Of a stretch of 59,177 nucleotides of DNA, positions 1 through 8,141 are shown piece after piece. Below the pieces are notes generated by a model, which was not told the DNA's origin, did no database searches, and worked only from the letters and a program-made list of their open reading frames with translations. Positions within the stretch are counted from its first letter, which is position 1; each line of letters opens with the position of its first letter. The DNA comes from RGIG3513 sp045658985 (GTDB lineage: Bacteria; Bacillota; Clostridia; Oscillospirales; Butyricicoccaceae), in contig JAZOWC010000032.1 of NCBI GenBank assembly GCA_045658985.1, positions 1 through 59,177 of the forward strand. Reading direction: 5' to 3'. A program made the position numbers and the translations under genes.

Positions 1-633
1 CAGCACTCCGCGCAGCGATTGCTCCAAGGCGTTATTGGTAGGTGCCATTATCAGCACCTTTTTCTTCTTTTTTATATATGACAGAATACAGTTAGCCAGA
101 ACAAACTGTGTTTTTCCTGTTCCGGGCGCTCCCCATATATATGATATATTGGAGGAGAGGGCTGTTTCTATAGCTTTTTGTTGAGTTTCCGAGGCGCTCG
201 CGATCCTTCCGACCGTCATGCTTGCAGACGCGGGGAGGCAAACTGATTTATGGTATTTATGGTACCAGTTTTTTGTCGCGTTTACAAGGAACGTAAGGTC
301 GGATTCCAAGGTGATGTCCTGCGGTTGAAGGGCGGTGAACGCCTTTATATATTGGTCGGATACGAGGACGGTTATGCTGGGGTCGGATTCGTTGTAATCG
401 TAAATTTTGACTTCTTCTTCTATTTTCTCCGGAAATGCGGATGAGTTTATCACTATAGAAGCGTACTCTACGTACGGAGTTTTTTTGGATAAACGAAGCT
501 TAAAAAGATGGTGATTTATCTGTTTTATAAAAAATACCGAAATTACGTCTATTCCCGTAAGTGTGCTTTTTAAATATTTGTAATAGCTTTCCGAGCTTAC
601 ATATGCCTTGCGGCAAAATTCTATAGTTTCCAT
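1..633 (-). CDS. Superfamily 1 helicase/ATPase, N-terminal part (runs off window)
   Basis: About 211 codons are visible with no stop before the window edge. The start is ATG at 633-631 behind a strong AAGGAGG. The first 165 or so residues match no domain I know. Residues 168-175 read GAPGTGKT, a Walker A motif, followed by a stretch ending VLIMAPTNNALEQ that matches motif Ia of Upf1/RecD2-like helicases (AAA_11 type). Helicase motifs II-VI must lie outside the window, so activity cannot be judged. Codons are AT-rich (AAA, ATA, TTT, TAT), unlike the GC-rich genes next to it, which suggests a separate origin. A role in DNA or RNA unwinding is inferred from the family only. Confidence 0.75.
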   Translation of the reverse strand, partial: METIEFCRKAYVSSESYYKYLKSTLTGIDVISVFFIKQINHHLFKLRLSKKTPYVEYASIVINSSAFPEKIEEEVKIYDYNESDPSITVLVSDQYIKAFTALQPQDITLESDLTFLVNATKNWYHKYHKSVCLPASASMTVGRIASASETQQKAIETALSSNISYIWGAPGTGKTQFVLANCILSYIKKKKKVLIMAPTNNALEQSLRGVL

Positions 634-663
634 TTCCCGTCCCTCCTTTCCAAGATCTGCGTT

Positions 664-701
664 TACCGTAAATCGCCCCCAAAAAAGAGGGCGATTACGG
701 T
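664..701. repeat. Inverted repeat between ilvD and the helicase gene
   Basis: The arms ACCGTAAATCGCCC and GGGCGATTACGGT pair except for one extra base, around an A-rich (plus) or T-rich (minus) loop. Read on the minus strand after ilvD, the stem is not followed by a T-run. It may act as an mRNA 3'-end stabiliser or a weak terminator rather than a classical one. Confidence 0.5.
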
Positions 702-719
702 ATTCGGGATCAAGTGTGA

Positions 720-2378
720 TTATTTATTGATTATAGCACCTGTTGCTCCGCTGGAGACCATCTGGGCGTAGCGCTTCAGGTAGCCGGAGAGGGGCTTGGT
801 CTTGGGGGTGAACTCCGCCATACGAGCCGCCATTTCCTCGTCGGAGATCTTAATGTTCAGGGTGTTTTCAGGGATGTTGATGCTGATTATATCGCCGTCG
901 CGGACGATTCCGATAGGTCCGCCCGATGCCGCCTCGGGAGAAACGTGACCGATGCAAGCGCCGCGGGTTGCGCCGCTGAAGCGTCCGTCGGTAATAAGTG
1001 CAACGCTGCCTCCCAGACCCATACCCATAATTGCCGAGGTGGGATTGAGCATCTCACGCATACCGGGGCCGCCCTTGGGGCCTTCGTAACGGATGACCAC
1101 AACGTCGCCGGCCTTGATCTTGCCTGCGTTGATGGCTGCCTGAGCTTCTTCTTCGCTGTCAAAGACGCGGGCGGGACCCTCGTGTACCAGCATTTCGGGC
1201 AGAACTGCCGAGCGCTTGACAACGCTGCCGTCGGGAGCAAGGTTGCCGCGCAGCACGGCTATACCGCCTGTTTCGCTGTAGGGATTATCGATGGGACGGA
1301 TAACGTCGGGATTGGTGTTATAGCGGTTTGCGATGTTCTCGCCTACTGTCTTGCCTGTTACGGTAATACAGTCGGTCTTGATGAGGCCCTTTTTGCTCAG
1401 CTCGTTCATAACGGCATAGACGCCGCCTGCCTCGTCCAGATCCTCCATATAGGTTCTGCCTGCGGGGGCAAGATGGCAGAGGTTGGGGGTGACGGCGCTG
1501 ATGTTGTTGGCGATGTCAAGGTTGATATCCAGTCCGCACTCGTGTGCGATAGCGGGCAGATGGAGCATACTGTTGGTGGAGCAGCCAAGAGCCATATCCA
1601 CGGTAAGAGCGTTGTGGAATGCGTCCTCGGTCATGATGTCCAGAGGACGGATATTCTTGCGCAGCATATCCATAACAGCCATACCTGCGTGCTTGGCAAG
1701 CTCGATACGGGCAGAATATACGGCGGGGATAGTGCCGTTGCCGCTGAGACCCATGCCCAGAACCTCGGTGAGGCAGTTCATGGAGTTGTCGGTGTACATA
1801 CCCGAGCAGGAACCGCAGGTGGGGCAGGTCTTGCACTCGTACTCGTGCATCTTTTCGGCGGTGATAGCGCCGGTGTTAAACTTGCCGGTTGCCTCAAAGA
1901 TAGAAGAAAGGCTGGTCTTGGCGCCGTCTACGTGGCCTGCCATCATGGGGCCGCCGCTGACGAAAACGGTGGGTATATTGAGACGTGCGGCAGCCATAAG
2001 CAGACCGGGCACGTTTTTGTCACAGTTGGGAACCATAACCAAAGCGTCAAAGCCGTGAGCGTTGACCATAGCTTCGGTAGAGTCGGCAATAAGATCGCGG
2101 GTGATGAGGGAGTACTTCATACCCTTGTGACCCATAGCGATACCGTCGCAGACAGCAATAGCAGGGAAAACGATGGGAGTACCGCCTGCCATAGCGACGC
2201 CCAGCTTGACTGCATCGACTATTTTGTCAATATTGATATGACCGGGAACGATCTCATTGTAGGAGCTGACGATACCGACCAGAGGACGGCTGAGCTCCTC
2301 GTCTGTAAGACCCAGTGCGTGATAGAGCGCTCTGTGGGGAGCGTTCTGAGGGCCGTGTTTGATAGAATCACTGAACAT
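720..2378 (-). CDS. ilvD: Dihydroxy-acid dehydratase
   Basis: 552 residues, the usual family length. It dehydrates 2,3-dihydroxy-isovalerate and 2,3-dihydroxy-3-methylvalerate to the 2-keto acids, the third common step of valine, leucine and isoleucine synthesis, in the cytoplasm. Visible family motifs are CDG at 77-79, NCDKNVPG at about 118-125 (iron-sulfur cysteine, and a lysine that binds metal when carbamylated), the cysteine-rich CKTCPTCGSCSGM at 182-194, and DGRFSG near residue 455. It is the last gene of ilvB-ilvN-ilvC-ilvD and starts at ATG behind an AGGAG-type site. A 13-bp hairpin separates it from ilvC. Confidence 0.97.
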   Translation of the reverse strand: MFSDSIKHGPQNAPHRALYHALGLTDEELSRPLVGIVSSYNEIVPGHINIDKIVDAVKLGVAMAGGTPIVFPAIAVCDGIAMGHKGMKYSLITRDLIADSTEAMVNAHGFDALVMVPNCDKNVPGLLMAAARLNIPTVFVSGGPMMAGHVDGAKTSLSSIFEATGKFNTGAITAEKMHEYECKTCPTCGSCSGMYTDNSMNCLTEVLGMGLSGNGTIPAVYSARIELAKHAGMAVMDMLRKNIRPLDIMTEDAFHNALTVDMALGCSTNSMLHLPAIAHECGLDINLDIANNISAVTPNLCHLAPAGRTYMEDLDEAGGVYAVMNELSKKGLIKTDCITVTGKTVGENIANRYNTNPDVIRPIDNPYSETGGIAVLRGNLAPDGSVVKRSAVLPEMLVHEGPARVFDSEEEAQAAINAGKIKAGDVVVIRYEGPKGGPGMREMLNPTSAIMGMGLGGSVALITDGRFSGATRGACIGHVSPEAASGGPIGIVRDGDIISINIPENTLNIKISDEEMAARMAEFTPKTKPLSGYLKRYAQMVSSGATGAIINK

Positions 2379-2414
2379 AAGCTTTCACTCCTTTGTGAAG
2401 TCCTGTTTTTTAGG

Positions 2415-2443
2415 ATTGCCCCCAAGCAGGGCTTGGGGGCAAT
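2415..2443. repeat. 13-bp perfect hairpin between ilvC and ilvD
   Basis: Arms ATTGCCCCCAAGC and GCTTGGGGGCAAT surround a 3-base loop in the 74-base gap between ilvC and ilvD. On the transcribed (minus) strand no T-run follows, so it is not a classical terminator. A role as a processing or stability element that uncouples ilvC and ilvD mRNA levels is inference. Confidence 0.6.
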
Positions 2444-2452
2444 TGGTGAATG

Positions 2453-3469
2453 TTAGTTGTTGATGAGCTTCTCTTCGCCGTTCCAGCTGTACAGCTTGCG
2501 GATATCCTCGCCGACGATCTCGGAGGGATGCTCTGCAGCCAGCTTGCGCATAGCCTGGAAGTGTACCTGGCTGCCTGCGTCGGACATATCAAGCAGGAAG
2601 TCCTTTGCAAAGGTGCCGTCCTGGATGTCCTTGAGGATCTTCTTCATGGTCTTCTTGGTCTCTTCGGTGATGATCTTGGGTCCGGTGATGTAGTCGCCGT
2701 ACTCAGCGGTGTTGGAGATGGAGTAACGCATGCCTGCAAAACCGCTCTGGTAGATCAGGTCGACGATCAGCTTCATCTCGTGGATGCACTCGAAGTATGC
2801 GTTTCTGGGGTCATAGCCTGCCTCGACTAGAGTCTCGTAGCCTGCCTGCATCAGAGCGCAGACACCGCCGCAGAGGACAGCCTGCTCACCGAACAGGTCG
2901 GTCTCGGTCTCGGTGCGGAAGTTGGTCTCCAGAACACCTGCGCGTGCGCCGCCGATGCCCAGTGCATATGCCAGACCGATATCCCATGCGTCGCCGGTAG
3001 CATCCTGCTCAACAGCGATCAGGCAGGGAACGCCCTTGCCGACCTGGTACTCGGAACGTACGGTGTGGCCGGGGCCCTTGGGAGCGATCATGATAACGTT
3101 GACGTTCTTGGGGGGCTTGATGCAGCCGAAGTGGATGTTGAAGCCGTGTGCAAAAGCCAGAGTCTTGCCCTCGGTCAGGTTGGGCTCGATGCTCTCTGTG
3201 TAGAGCTTTGCCTGCTTCTCGTCGTTGATGAGGATCATAATGACATCAGCAACCTTTGCAGCCTCTGCAGCGGTCATAACCTTGAGACCCTGCTTCTCGG
3301 CCTTTGCCCAGCTCTTGCTGCCCTCGTACAGACCTACGACTACTTCAACGCCGCTGTCCTTGAGGTTGAGTGCGTGAGCGTGGCCCTGGGAGCCGTAACC
3401 GATGATAGCAACGGTCTTGCCGCTCAGTCTCTGCAGATCGCAGTCCTGCTGATAGAAAATTCTTGCCAT
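2453..3469 (-). CDS. ilvC: Ketol-acid reductoisomerase
   Basis: 338 residues, the size of the short (class I) form. It converts acetolactate or acetohydroxybutyrate to the dihydroxy acid, using NAD(P)H and magnesium. The N-terminal Rossmann fold shows GYGSQGH at residues 24-30. The following loop reads LYEGSKSW; residues of this loop set NADPH/NADH preference in the family, but I cannot assign the cofactor from it. The C-terminal helical domain has the conserved metal-binding ECIHEMKLIVD stretch. It lies between ilvN and ilvD in the same direction, consistent with one operon. Confidence 0.97.
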   Translation of the reverse strand: MARIFYQQDCDLQRLSGKTVAIIGYGSQGHAHALNLKDSGVEVVVGLYEGSKSWAKAEKQGLKVMTAAEAAKVADVIMILINDEKQAKLYTESIEPNLTEGKTLAFAHGFNIHFGCIKPPKNVNVIMIAPKGPGHTVRSEYQVGKGVPCLIAVEQDATGDAWDIGLAYALGIGGARAGVLETNFRTETETDLFGEQAVLCGGVCALMQAGYETLVEAGYDPRNAYFECIHEMKLIVDLIYQSGFAGMRYSISNTAEYGDYITGPKIITEETKKTMKKILKDIQDGTFAKDFLLDMSDAGSQVHFQAMRKLAAEHPSEIVGEDIRKLYSWNGEEKLINN

Positions 3470-3502
3470 AACAAACTACCTCTTTCTGAATATAAATTTT
3501 AA

Positions 3503-4009
3503 TTATAAATTAGTGATCTTACGAATAGTGGCTTCGCCACGCTCGAGGGATACGATACCCGTACGGCAGATCTCGAGGATATCGAAATCGCGCATCAGGT
3601 CAATGAACTCATCTATCCTGCGGCTGCTGTCTGTCAGCTGCATAACGATGGACTTCTTGGTATAATCCACCGTCTTGGCATTGAATGCATCGGCTGCGGC
3701 GCGGATCTCCTCACGGTTCTCGGCGCAGTTGACCACCTTGATGAGCAGAAGCTCGCAGCTGATGGTTTTTTCGCTGTCAAACTCTTTGATGGAGATAACA
3801 TCGGGAAGCTTATAGAGCTGATTGACCAGCTGGTTTTTGTTGCCCTCGTCGCCGCCGAACAAAACGGTGATACGGGAATACTCGGCGCTCTCGGTCTCGC
3901 TGACGGTGAGGCAGGATATATTGAATTGTCTGCGGCGGAACATACTGGTGATGCGGTTAAGCACACCGAACTGATTGCGGACCAGAATGGCTATTGTGTA
4001 GCTGTTCAT
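3503..4009 (-). CDS. ilvN: Acetolactate synthase, small regulatory subunit
   Basis: 168 residues. The N-terminal ACT domain begins YTIAILVRNQFGVLNRI, which in the family binds valine for feedback inhibition and activates the catalytic subunit. A second ACT-like half (about 80-165) holds the usual C-terminal domain. It starts one base after the end of the catalytic subunit gene, so translational coupling is likely. The names ilvN and ilvH are both used for this subunit. The partner is the large subunit encoded directly upstream. Confidence 0.95.
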   Translation of the reverse strand: MNSYTIAILVRNQFGVLNRITSMFRRRQFNISCLTVSETESAEYSRITVLFGGDEGNKNQLVNQLYKLPDVISIKEFDSEKTISCELLLIKVVNCAENREEIRAAADAFNAKTVDYTKKSIVMQLTDSSRRIDEFIDLMRDFDILEICRTGIVSLERGEATIRKITNL

Positions 4010-4010
4010 A

Positions 4011-5681
4011 TCAGTCCCCTACCTTTGTAATAATCTCGTTGACGCTCTTGCCGCCGGGGATCATGGGCAGGACGTATTCATCCTTGTCCACCATTACCTC
4101 GATGACATAGGGCTTGCCGCCGTCGATGGCCTTTTTGAGAGCTTTGTCAAAGCTGTCGAGATCGCATACTCTCTCGGCATCCGCACCGAAGGCTTTGGCC
4201 AGCATAACAAAATCTGTATGGCGGTTTTCGAGGGAGGTGTTGGAGTAGGTCTTGTCATAGAAAAAGTCCTGCAGCTGACGCACCATACCGAGCACGCGGT
4301 TGTTGAGCAGCACTACGGTGATGGGAAGCTGATGGGTGACCACTGTGGCAAGCTCGTTGAGATCCATACCAAAGCTGCCGTCACCTGTGATGAGCAGGGT
4401 CTTTTTGCCGGTGGCCATTGCGCTGCCTATGGCTGCGCCCATGCCGTAGCCCATCGCACCCAGACCGCCGCTGGAGATGAACGTGCGCTCACGCGAAAAG
4501 TTCAGCATCTGTGCGCTCCACATCTGATGCTGACCGACATCGGTGGCAACAGGCATATCGGGTGCGCGGTGGCGGTTGATGGTCTCCATTATGTTGAGAG
4601 GGGTCAGACCATCACGGGTGTCTCGCATTGATGCTTCCGCCGAGCGAATCTGAGCTACCTGCTTCTGCCAGTCGGGTTTGCTGCCGCCCTCAACAAGAGG
4701 AAGCAGAGCCTGCAGGGTCTTTTTGATATCGCCGCGGAGGGCGTGGGTGTCTCGGGTGGTCTTTGAGAGCTCAGCGCCCTCGATATCTATGTGTACGATC
4801 TTTGCGTTGGGGATAAAGGTGTCCAATCCGCCTGTTGCACGGTCGCTGAATCGGGTACCCAGCGCGATGACACAGTCGGCCTTGCTCATTGCCACCGAGC
4901 AGGCATATCTGCCGTGCATTCCCTGCATACCCAAAAATCGGGGATGATCGGTAGGAACTGCCGAAATACCCATAAAGGAGCAGCCAAGCGCGGCATCAAG
5001 CTTGTCGGCAAGCTCAAGCATCTCTGCCTGTGCGCCCGAGGAAACAACGCCGCCGCCGAAAAAGATGAAGGGGCGCTGAGACTGATTGATGCATCCCGCG
5101 GCCTCGACTATGCGGATCTCTTTGGCCGCAAAGGGCTCGTCCGCCGTGACGGCAGGCTGAGGTGTGTACTCAAAAAACTGTCTCTGGATGTCTTTGGGGA
5201 TATCTACCAGCACAGGGCCGGGTCTGCCCGATTTGGCCAGACAGAAAGCCTCTCTGATAGTATCTGCAAGAGTCTCTATAGAACCGACAAAGTAGTTATG
5301 CTTGGTAATAGGTAGCGTAACACCCGTAATATCAAGCTCCTGAAAGCTGTCGGTGCCGATCATAGATGTGGCAACGTTGCCTGTAATGGCAACAAGAGGA
5401 ATAGAATCAAGATAAGCCGTGGCAATACCGGTAACCAGATTGGTTGCGCCCGGGCCCGAGGTTGCAAGCACAACACCCGGTCTGCCGCTTGAGCGGGCAA
5501 ATCCGTCAGCCGCGTGAGCAGCGCCCTGCTCATCGGCGGTGAGAACGTGCTTGATCTCAGACTGGTACTTATGCAAAGAATGGTATATATCCAAAACCTG
5601 ACCGCCGGGATAACCGAATATGGTGCTGCATCCCTGCTCTATCAGAGTTCTGACGATTATATCAGCGCCGCAAAGCCGCAT
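4011..5681 (-). CDS. ilvB: Acetolactate synthase, large catalytic subunit
   Basis: 556 residues from ATG at 5681-5679. A GTG nine bases upstream overlaps the AGGAG site, so the ATG is preferred. It condenses two pyruvates, or pyruvate and 2-ketobutyrate, using thiamine diphosphate, magnesium and FAD. The N-terminal domain has GYPGG with the catalytic glutamate in ADEQGAAHAADG, and the C-terminal thiamine-binding motif reads GDGSFGMDLNEL with NN downstream. All three domains are complete. It is the first gene of the ilvBNCD operon and has its own promoter at 5743-5771. No T-box or leader peptide was seen before it. Confidence 0.97.
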   Translation of the reverse strand: MRLCGADIIVRTLIEQGCSTIFGYPGGQVLDIYHSLHKYQSEIKHVLTADEQGAAHAADGFARSSGRPGVVLATSGPGATNLVTGIATAYLDSIPLVAITGNVATSMIGTDSFQELDITGVTLPITKHNYFVGSIETLADTIREAFCLAKSGRPGPVLVDIPKDIQRQFFEYTPQPAVTADEPFAAKEIRIVEAAGCINQSQRPFIFFGGGVVSSGAQAEMLELADKLDAALGCSFMGISAVPTDHPRFLGMQGMHGRYACSVAMSKADCVIALGTRFSDRATGGLDTFIPNAKIVHIDIEGAELSKTTRDTHALRGDIKKTLQALLPLVEGGSKPDWQKQVAQIRSAEASMRDTRDGLTPLNIMETINRHRAPDMPVATDVGQHQMWSAQMLNFSRERTFISSGGLGAMGYGMGAAIGSAMATGKKTLLITGDGSFGMDLNELATVVTHQLPITVVLLNNRVLGMVRQLQDFFYDKTYSNTSLENRHTDFVMLAKAFGADAERVCDLDSFDKALKKAIDGGKPYVIEVMVDKDEYVLPMIPGGKSVNEIITKVGD

Positions 5682-5742
5682 TTTTATCACTCCTGTACAG
5701 CTTGTTTTGGTTGCATATATTGCATATTATCATATCCATATA

Positions 5743-5771
5743 ATTTTATCGCAAAACAGGCAATATGTCAA
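5743..5771 (-). promoter_or_regulatory. Promoter of ilvBNCD
   Basis: On the minus strand TTGACA (5771-5766) is followed after 17 bases by TAAAAT (5748-5743), about 60 bases before the ilvB ATG. The short leader leaves little room for a riboswitch. Confidence 0.75.
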
Positions 5772-5798
5772 CAAAAATAAGGCTTTTGGCGGTATTTA

Positions 5799-6998
5799 TC
5801 AGTCTTCGATTATATTGAATCCTGCATTTTTGAGCGCTGTCACGATTTCTTCTACGTGGGCGTAGTTTCTGGTTTCCATTTCCACTGTAAGGTAGCAGCC
5901 GTTTACACTTCTTGTGGCGGCTGTTCTTTCGTGACGTACGCCTATGACGTTTCCGCCGAGTGCCGAGATGATTCCGCTGACGGTGGTGAGCTGGCCGGGT
6001 TTGTCCATAAGTTCAAGAACCAGACGGGTGCTGCGGCCGCTCTTCATCAGGCCGCGCTGGATAACTCTCGACAGGCTGGTAACGTCGATGTTGCCGCCCG
6101 ATACAACGCTGACGACCTTCTTGCCCTGGATGGGAAGCTTGTTGAACATGGCTGCGGCAACCGATACTGCGCCTGCGCCCTCTGCGACCATCTTCTGCTT
6201 TTCGATGAGGGCAAGGATTGCAGAGCAGATCTCATCCTCGGATACCGTAACGATATCGTCCACATATTTGCTGACCATATCAAAAGTATTGACACCGGGC
6301 TGCTTGACGGCGATACCGTCTGCAATGGTGGATACCGAGTCAAGGCACTGGATGCTGCCGCTTTTTACCGAGCGGAACATGCTTGCGGCACCTTCGGCCT
6401 GAACGCCGTAGACTTTGACCGAGGGACGGAGGGACTTGATGGCATAGGAGATACCCGAGATAAGTCCGCCGCCGCCGATGGGCACAATGACTGCATCGAT
6501 GTCGCTGTTGTCGGCCAGTATCTCAAGACCGATTGTGCCCTGACCTGCGATAACGTCCTCATCATCAAAGGGATGAACCAGAGTATAGCCGAACTCGTCG
6601 CGCATCTCGAGAGCTTTGCGGTATGCGTCATCATAAACGCCGGGGACCAGAGTCACCTGTGCGCCGAAGCCTTTGGTTGCCTCGACTTTGGATATGGGTG
6701 CGCCGTCAGGCATACAGATATAGGAGGGTATACCAAGCTTGGTAGCGGCCAGCGCTACGCCCTGGGAATGGTTGCCTGCCGAGCATGCTACGACACCGCG
6801 CTTTTTTTCTTCTTCGGACAGACCGGCGATCTTGTAGCCCGAGCCGCGAAGCTTGAAGGAGCCTGTCTTCTGCAGGCATTCGGGCTTGAGGTACAGCTCG
6901 CAATCGGGCGCTATTTTGTTGGCCTTCTGCAGTTTGGTCTCGGTGATTATGTCTCTGAGAACATTCTGCGCATCAAATACCTTGTCAAGTGTAACCAT
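5799..6998 (-). CDS. ilvA: Threonine ammonia-lyase (biosynthetic threonine deaminase)
   Basis: 399 residues from ATG at 6998, behind AGGGAGG. It makes 2-ketobutyrate from threonine with PLP, the entry step to isoleucine. The N-terminal fold-type II domain shows the PLP lysine in GSFKLRGS and the phosphate-binding SAGNHSQGVA, then GGGGLISG. The C-terminal 70 residues form one ACT domain starting RLVLELMDKPGQL. The single ACT domain gives about 400 residues, shorter than the roughly 514-residue two-domain E. coli form. Expression is controlled by the T-box leader upstream, so it is separate from ilvBNCD. Confidence 0.95.
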   Translation of the reverse strand: MVTLDKVFDAQNVLRDIITETKLQKANKIAPDCELYLKPECLQKTGSFKLRGSGYKIAGLSEEEKKRGVVACSAGNHSQGVALAATKLGIPSYICMPDGAPISKVEATKGFGAQVTLVPGVYDDAYRKALEMRDEFGYTLVHPFDDEDVIAGQGTIGLEILADNSDIDAVIVPIGGGGLISGISYAIKSLRPSVKVYGVQAEGAASMFRSVKSGSIQCLDSVSTIADGIAVKQPGVNTFDMVSKYVDDIVTVSEDEICSAILALIEKQKMVAEGAGAVSVAAAMFNKLPIQGKKVVSVVSGGNIDVTSLSRVIQRGLMKSGRSTRLVLELMDKPGQLTTVSGIISALGGNVIGVRHERTAATRSVNGCYLTVEMETRNYAHVEEIVTALKNAGFNIIED

Positions 6999-7031
6999 AA
7001 TATATTCCTCCCTGATAAACAAACGATTTAA

Positions 7032-7314
7032 CAAAAAAATAAATCCTGCCTCTTAATTCAAAGAGACAGGATCTTGAAATCAAAATCTTGCGGTACCACT
7101 CTTTTTGCCGTGAAAACACGACCACTCACTGCGACAAGCATCGCTCCCTGCTGTAACGGTCAGGATCCGTCCACCCTATTAGGAAAAAACCGTTCAGGCT
7201 GGCTGCTCCGAGGTGATATTGCATGACGTCCGTCCATCGGCTCGCACCAACCGCCGACTCTCTGAAGCGGGAACTGTCCGCACGTTCCTCATCATTGCTT
7301 TTGGTATTAAATTA
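7032..7314 (-). promoter_or_regulatory. T-box riboswitch, isoleucine-type, before ilvA
   Basis: On the minus strand the transcribed leader carries a stem I with an apical GGTGCGAGCC motif and an internal sequence CAATATCACC, in which ATC (Ile), followed by the usual purine, is the probable specifier codon. The T-box sequence AGAGTGGTACCGCAAG lies at 7102-7087. The competing terminator has arms at 7072-7061 and 7054-7043 (ATCCTGTCTCTT with AAGAGGCAGGAT), followed by a T-rich run to about 7032. Uncharged isoleucine tRNA would favour the antiterminator and so ilvA expression. The identity is seen in sequence; the specifier choice is inference from position and product. Confidence 0.9.
7043..7072 (-). 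terminator. Regulated terminator of the ilvA T-box
   Basis: A 12-bp stem with one T-G pair and a 6-base loop is followed by ATTTATTTTTTT on the minus strand. It lies between the T-box motif and the ilvA ribosome binding site. Confidence 0.9.
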
Positions 7315-7320
7315 TTATGT

Positions 7321-7349
7321 ATATTATCACCGCAGAATACATTTGTCAA
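7321..7349 (-). promoter_or_regulatory. Promoter of the ilvA T-box transcript
   Basis: On the minus strand TTGACA (7349-7344), a 17-base spacer and TAATAT (7326-7321) stand just before stem I of the T-box. Confidence 0.8.
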
Positions 7350-7395
7350 GTAGTATTTCCAATGCGCGAATATGTTTTAATATCTGCGGTGATTA

Positions 7396-7424
7396 TTGAC
7401 TTTGGAGGGCATAAAATATATACT
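7396..7424 (+). promoter_or_regulatory. Promoter of the cytidylate-kinase-like gene
   Basis: TTGACT at 7396-7401, a 17-base spacer and TATACT at 7419-7424, about 40 bases before the start codon. Confidence 0.75.
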
Positions 7425-7462
7425 AAAGTTATAAGCCCAACACAGAAAGGCAGGTATTTTTT

Positions 7463-8083
7463 ATGAAGATAATCACCGTAAGCCGTGAGTTTGCCAGCGG
7501 AGGCAGAGAGCTGGGAAAGCGTCTCTCCGATATACTGGGATTCGACTACTATGACCGTGAGATAATCACCGCCATTGCAGAGAACAAGGGGCTGGACGAG
7601 CGCTACGTGGAGAACATGCTGGAAAACCACGGATGGCGGGCATTCCCCCTCACCTACCACAGCAGTATGGCCGGCGTGACACCTGTTTCGTCCATCTCTG
7701 CGGGACTGCTCATCGAGCAGAAAAAGGTCATTGAGCAGATAGCTTCTCTGGGCAAGGATTTTGTCATTGTCGGACGCAGTGCCGACGTGGTGCTGAGCGA
7801 ATATAAGCCCTTTAATATATTTGTATGCGCCGATATGGATTCCAAGGTAAAAAGATGCATTGAGCGCTCCAAAGAAGGCGAAGCTCTGACCGAAAAGGAA
7901 GCTGAAAAGAAGATCCGCATGATTGACAAGAACCGCTCCCGCACCCGCGAGATCATCTCGGGTGACAAATGGGGAGAGCGCGGTACATATCACCTCACGG
8001 TAAACACCACCGGCTGGAACATCAAGGATCTGTCCTATGCCACAGCCGATTTTGCAAAAGCCTGGTTCGAAAAGAACAAATGA
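7463..8083 (+). CDS. Cytidylate kinase-like family protein
   Basis: 206 residues. It begins MKIITVSREFASGGRELG, where the P-loop of this family is replaced by a SREFASGGRE version, followed by DRE at 31-33. It is the 'cytidylate kinase 2' branch of P-loop kinases common in Clostridia, distinct from canonical Cmk. C-terminally IRMIDKNRSRTREI resembles the arginine-rich lid of nucleotide kinases. The substrate is unproven; phosphorylation of CMP or another small molecule is inferred. It has its own promoter and precedes an exported protein gene by 58 bases, which may be cotranscribed. Confidence 0.85.
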   Translation: MKIITVSREFASGGRELGKRLSDILGFDYYDREIITAIAENKGLDERYVENMLENHGWRAFPLTYHSSMAGVTPVSSISAGLLIEQKKVIEQIASLGKDFVIVGRSADVVLSEYKPFNIFVCADMDSKVKRCIERSKEGEALTEKEAEKKIRMIDKNRSRTREIISGDKWGERGTYHLTVNTTGWNIKDLSYATADFAKAWFEKNK

Positions 8084-8141
8084 CCGTTCTGCTATCCGAC
8101 CGTTTCAGCTGCAAAAAACCATTTTAAGAAAGGAGTATTCG

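Noticed and set aside
5682..5742. T-box or leader-peptide attenuator before ilvB
   Set aside because: No T-box motif, terminator pair or run of Ile/Val/Leu codons is present in the short leader.
7346..7993. A 215-codon open frame on the minus strand
   Set aside because: It covers the promoter of the ilvA T-box and the complement of the cytidylate-kinase-like gene, and has no recognisable features.
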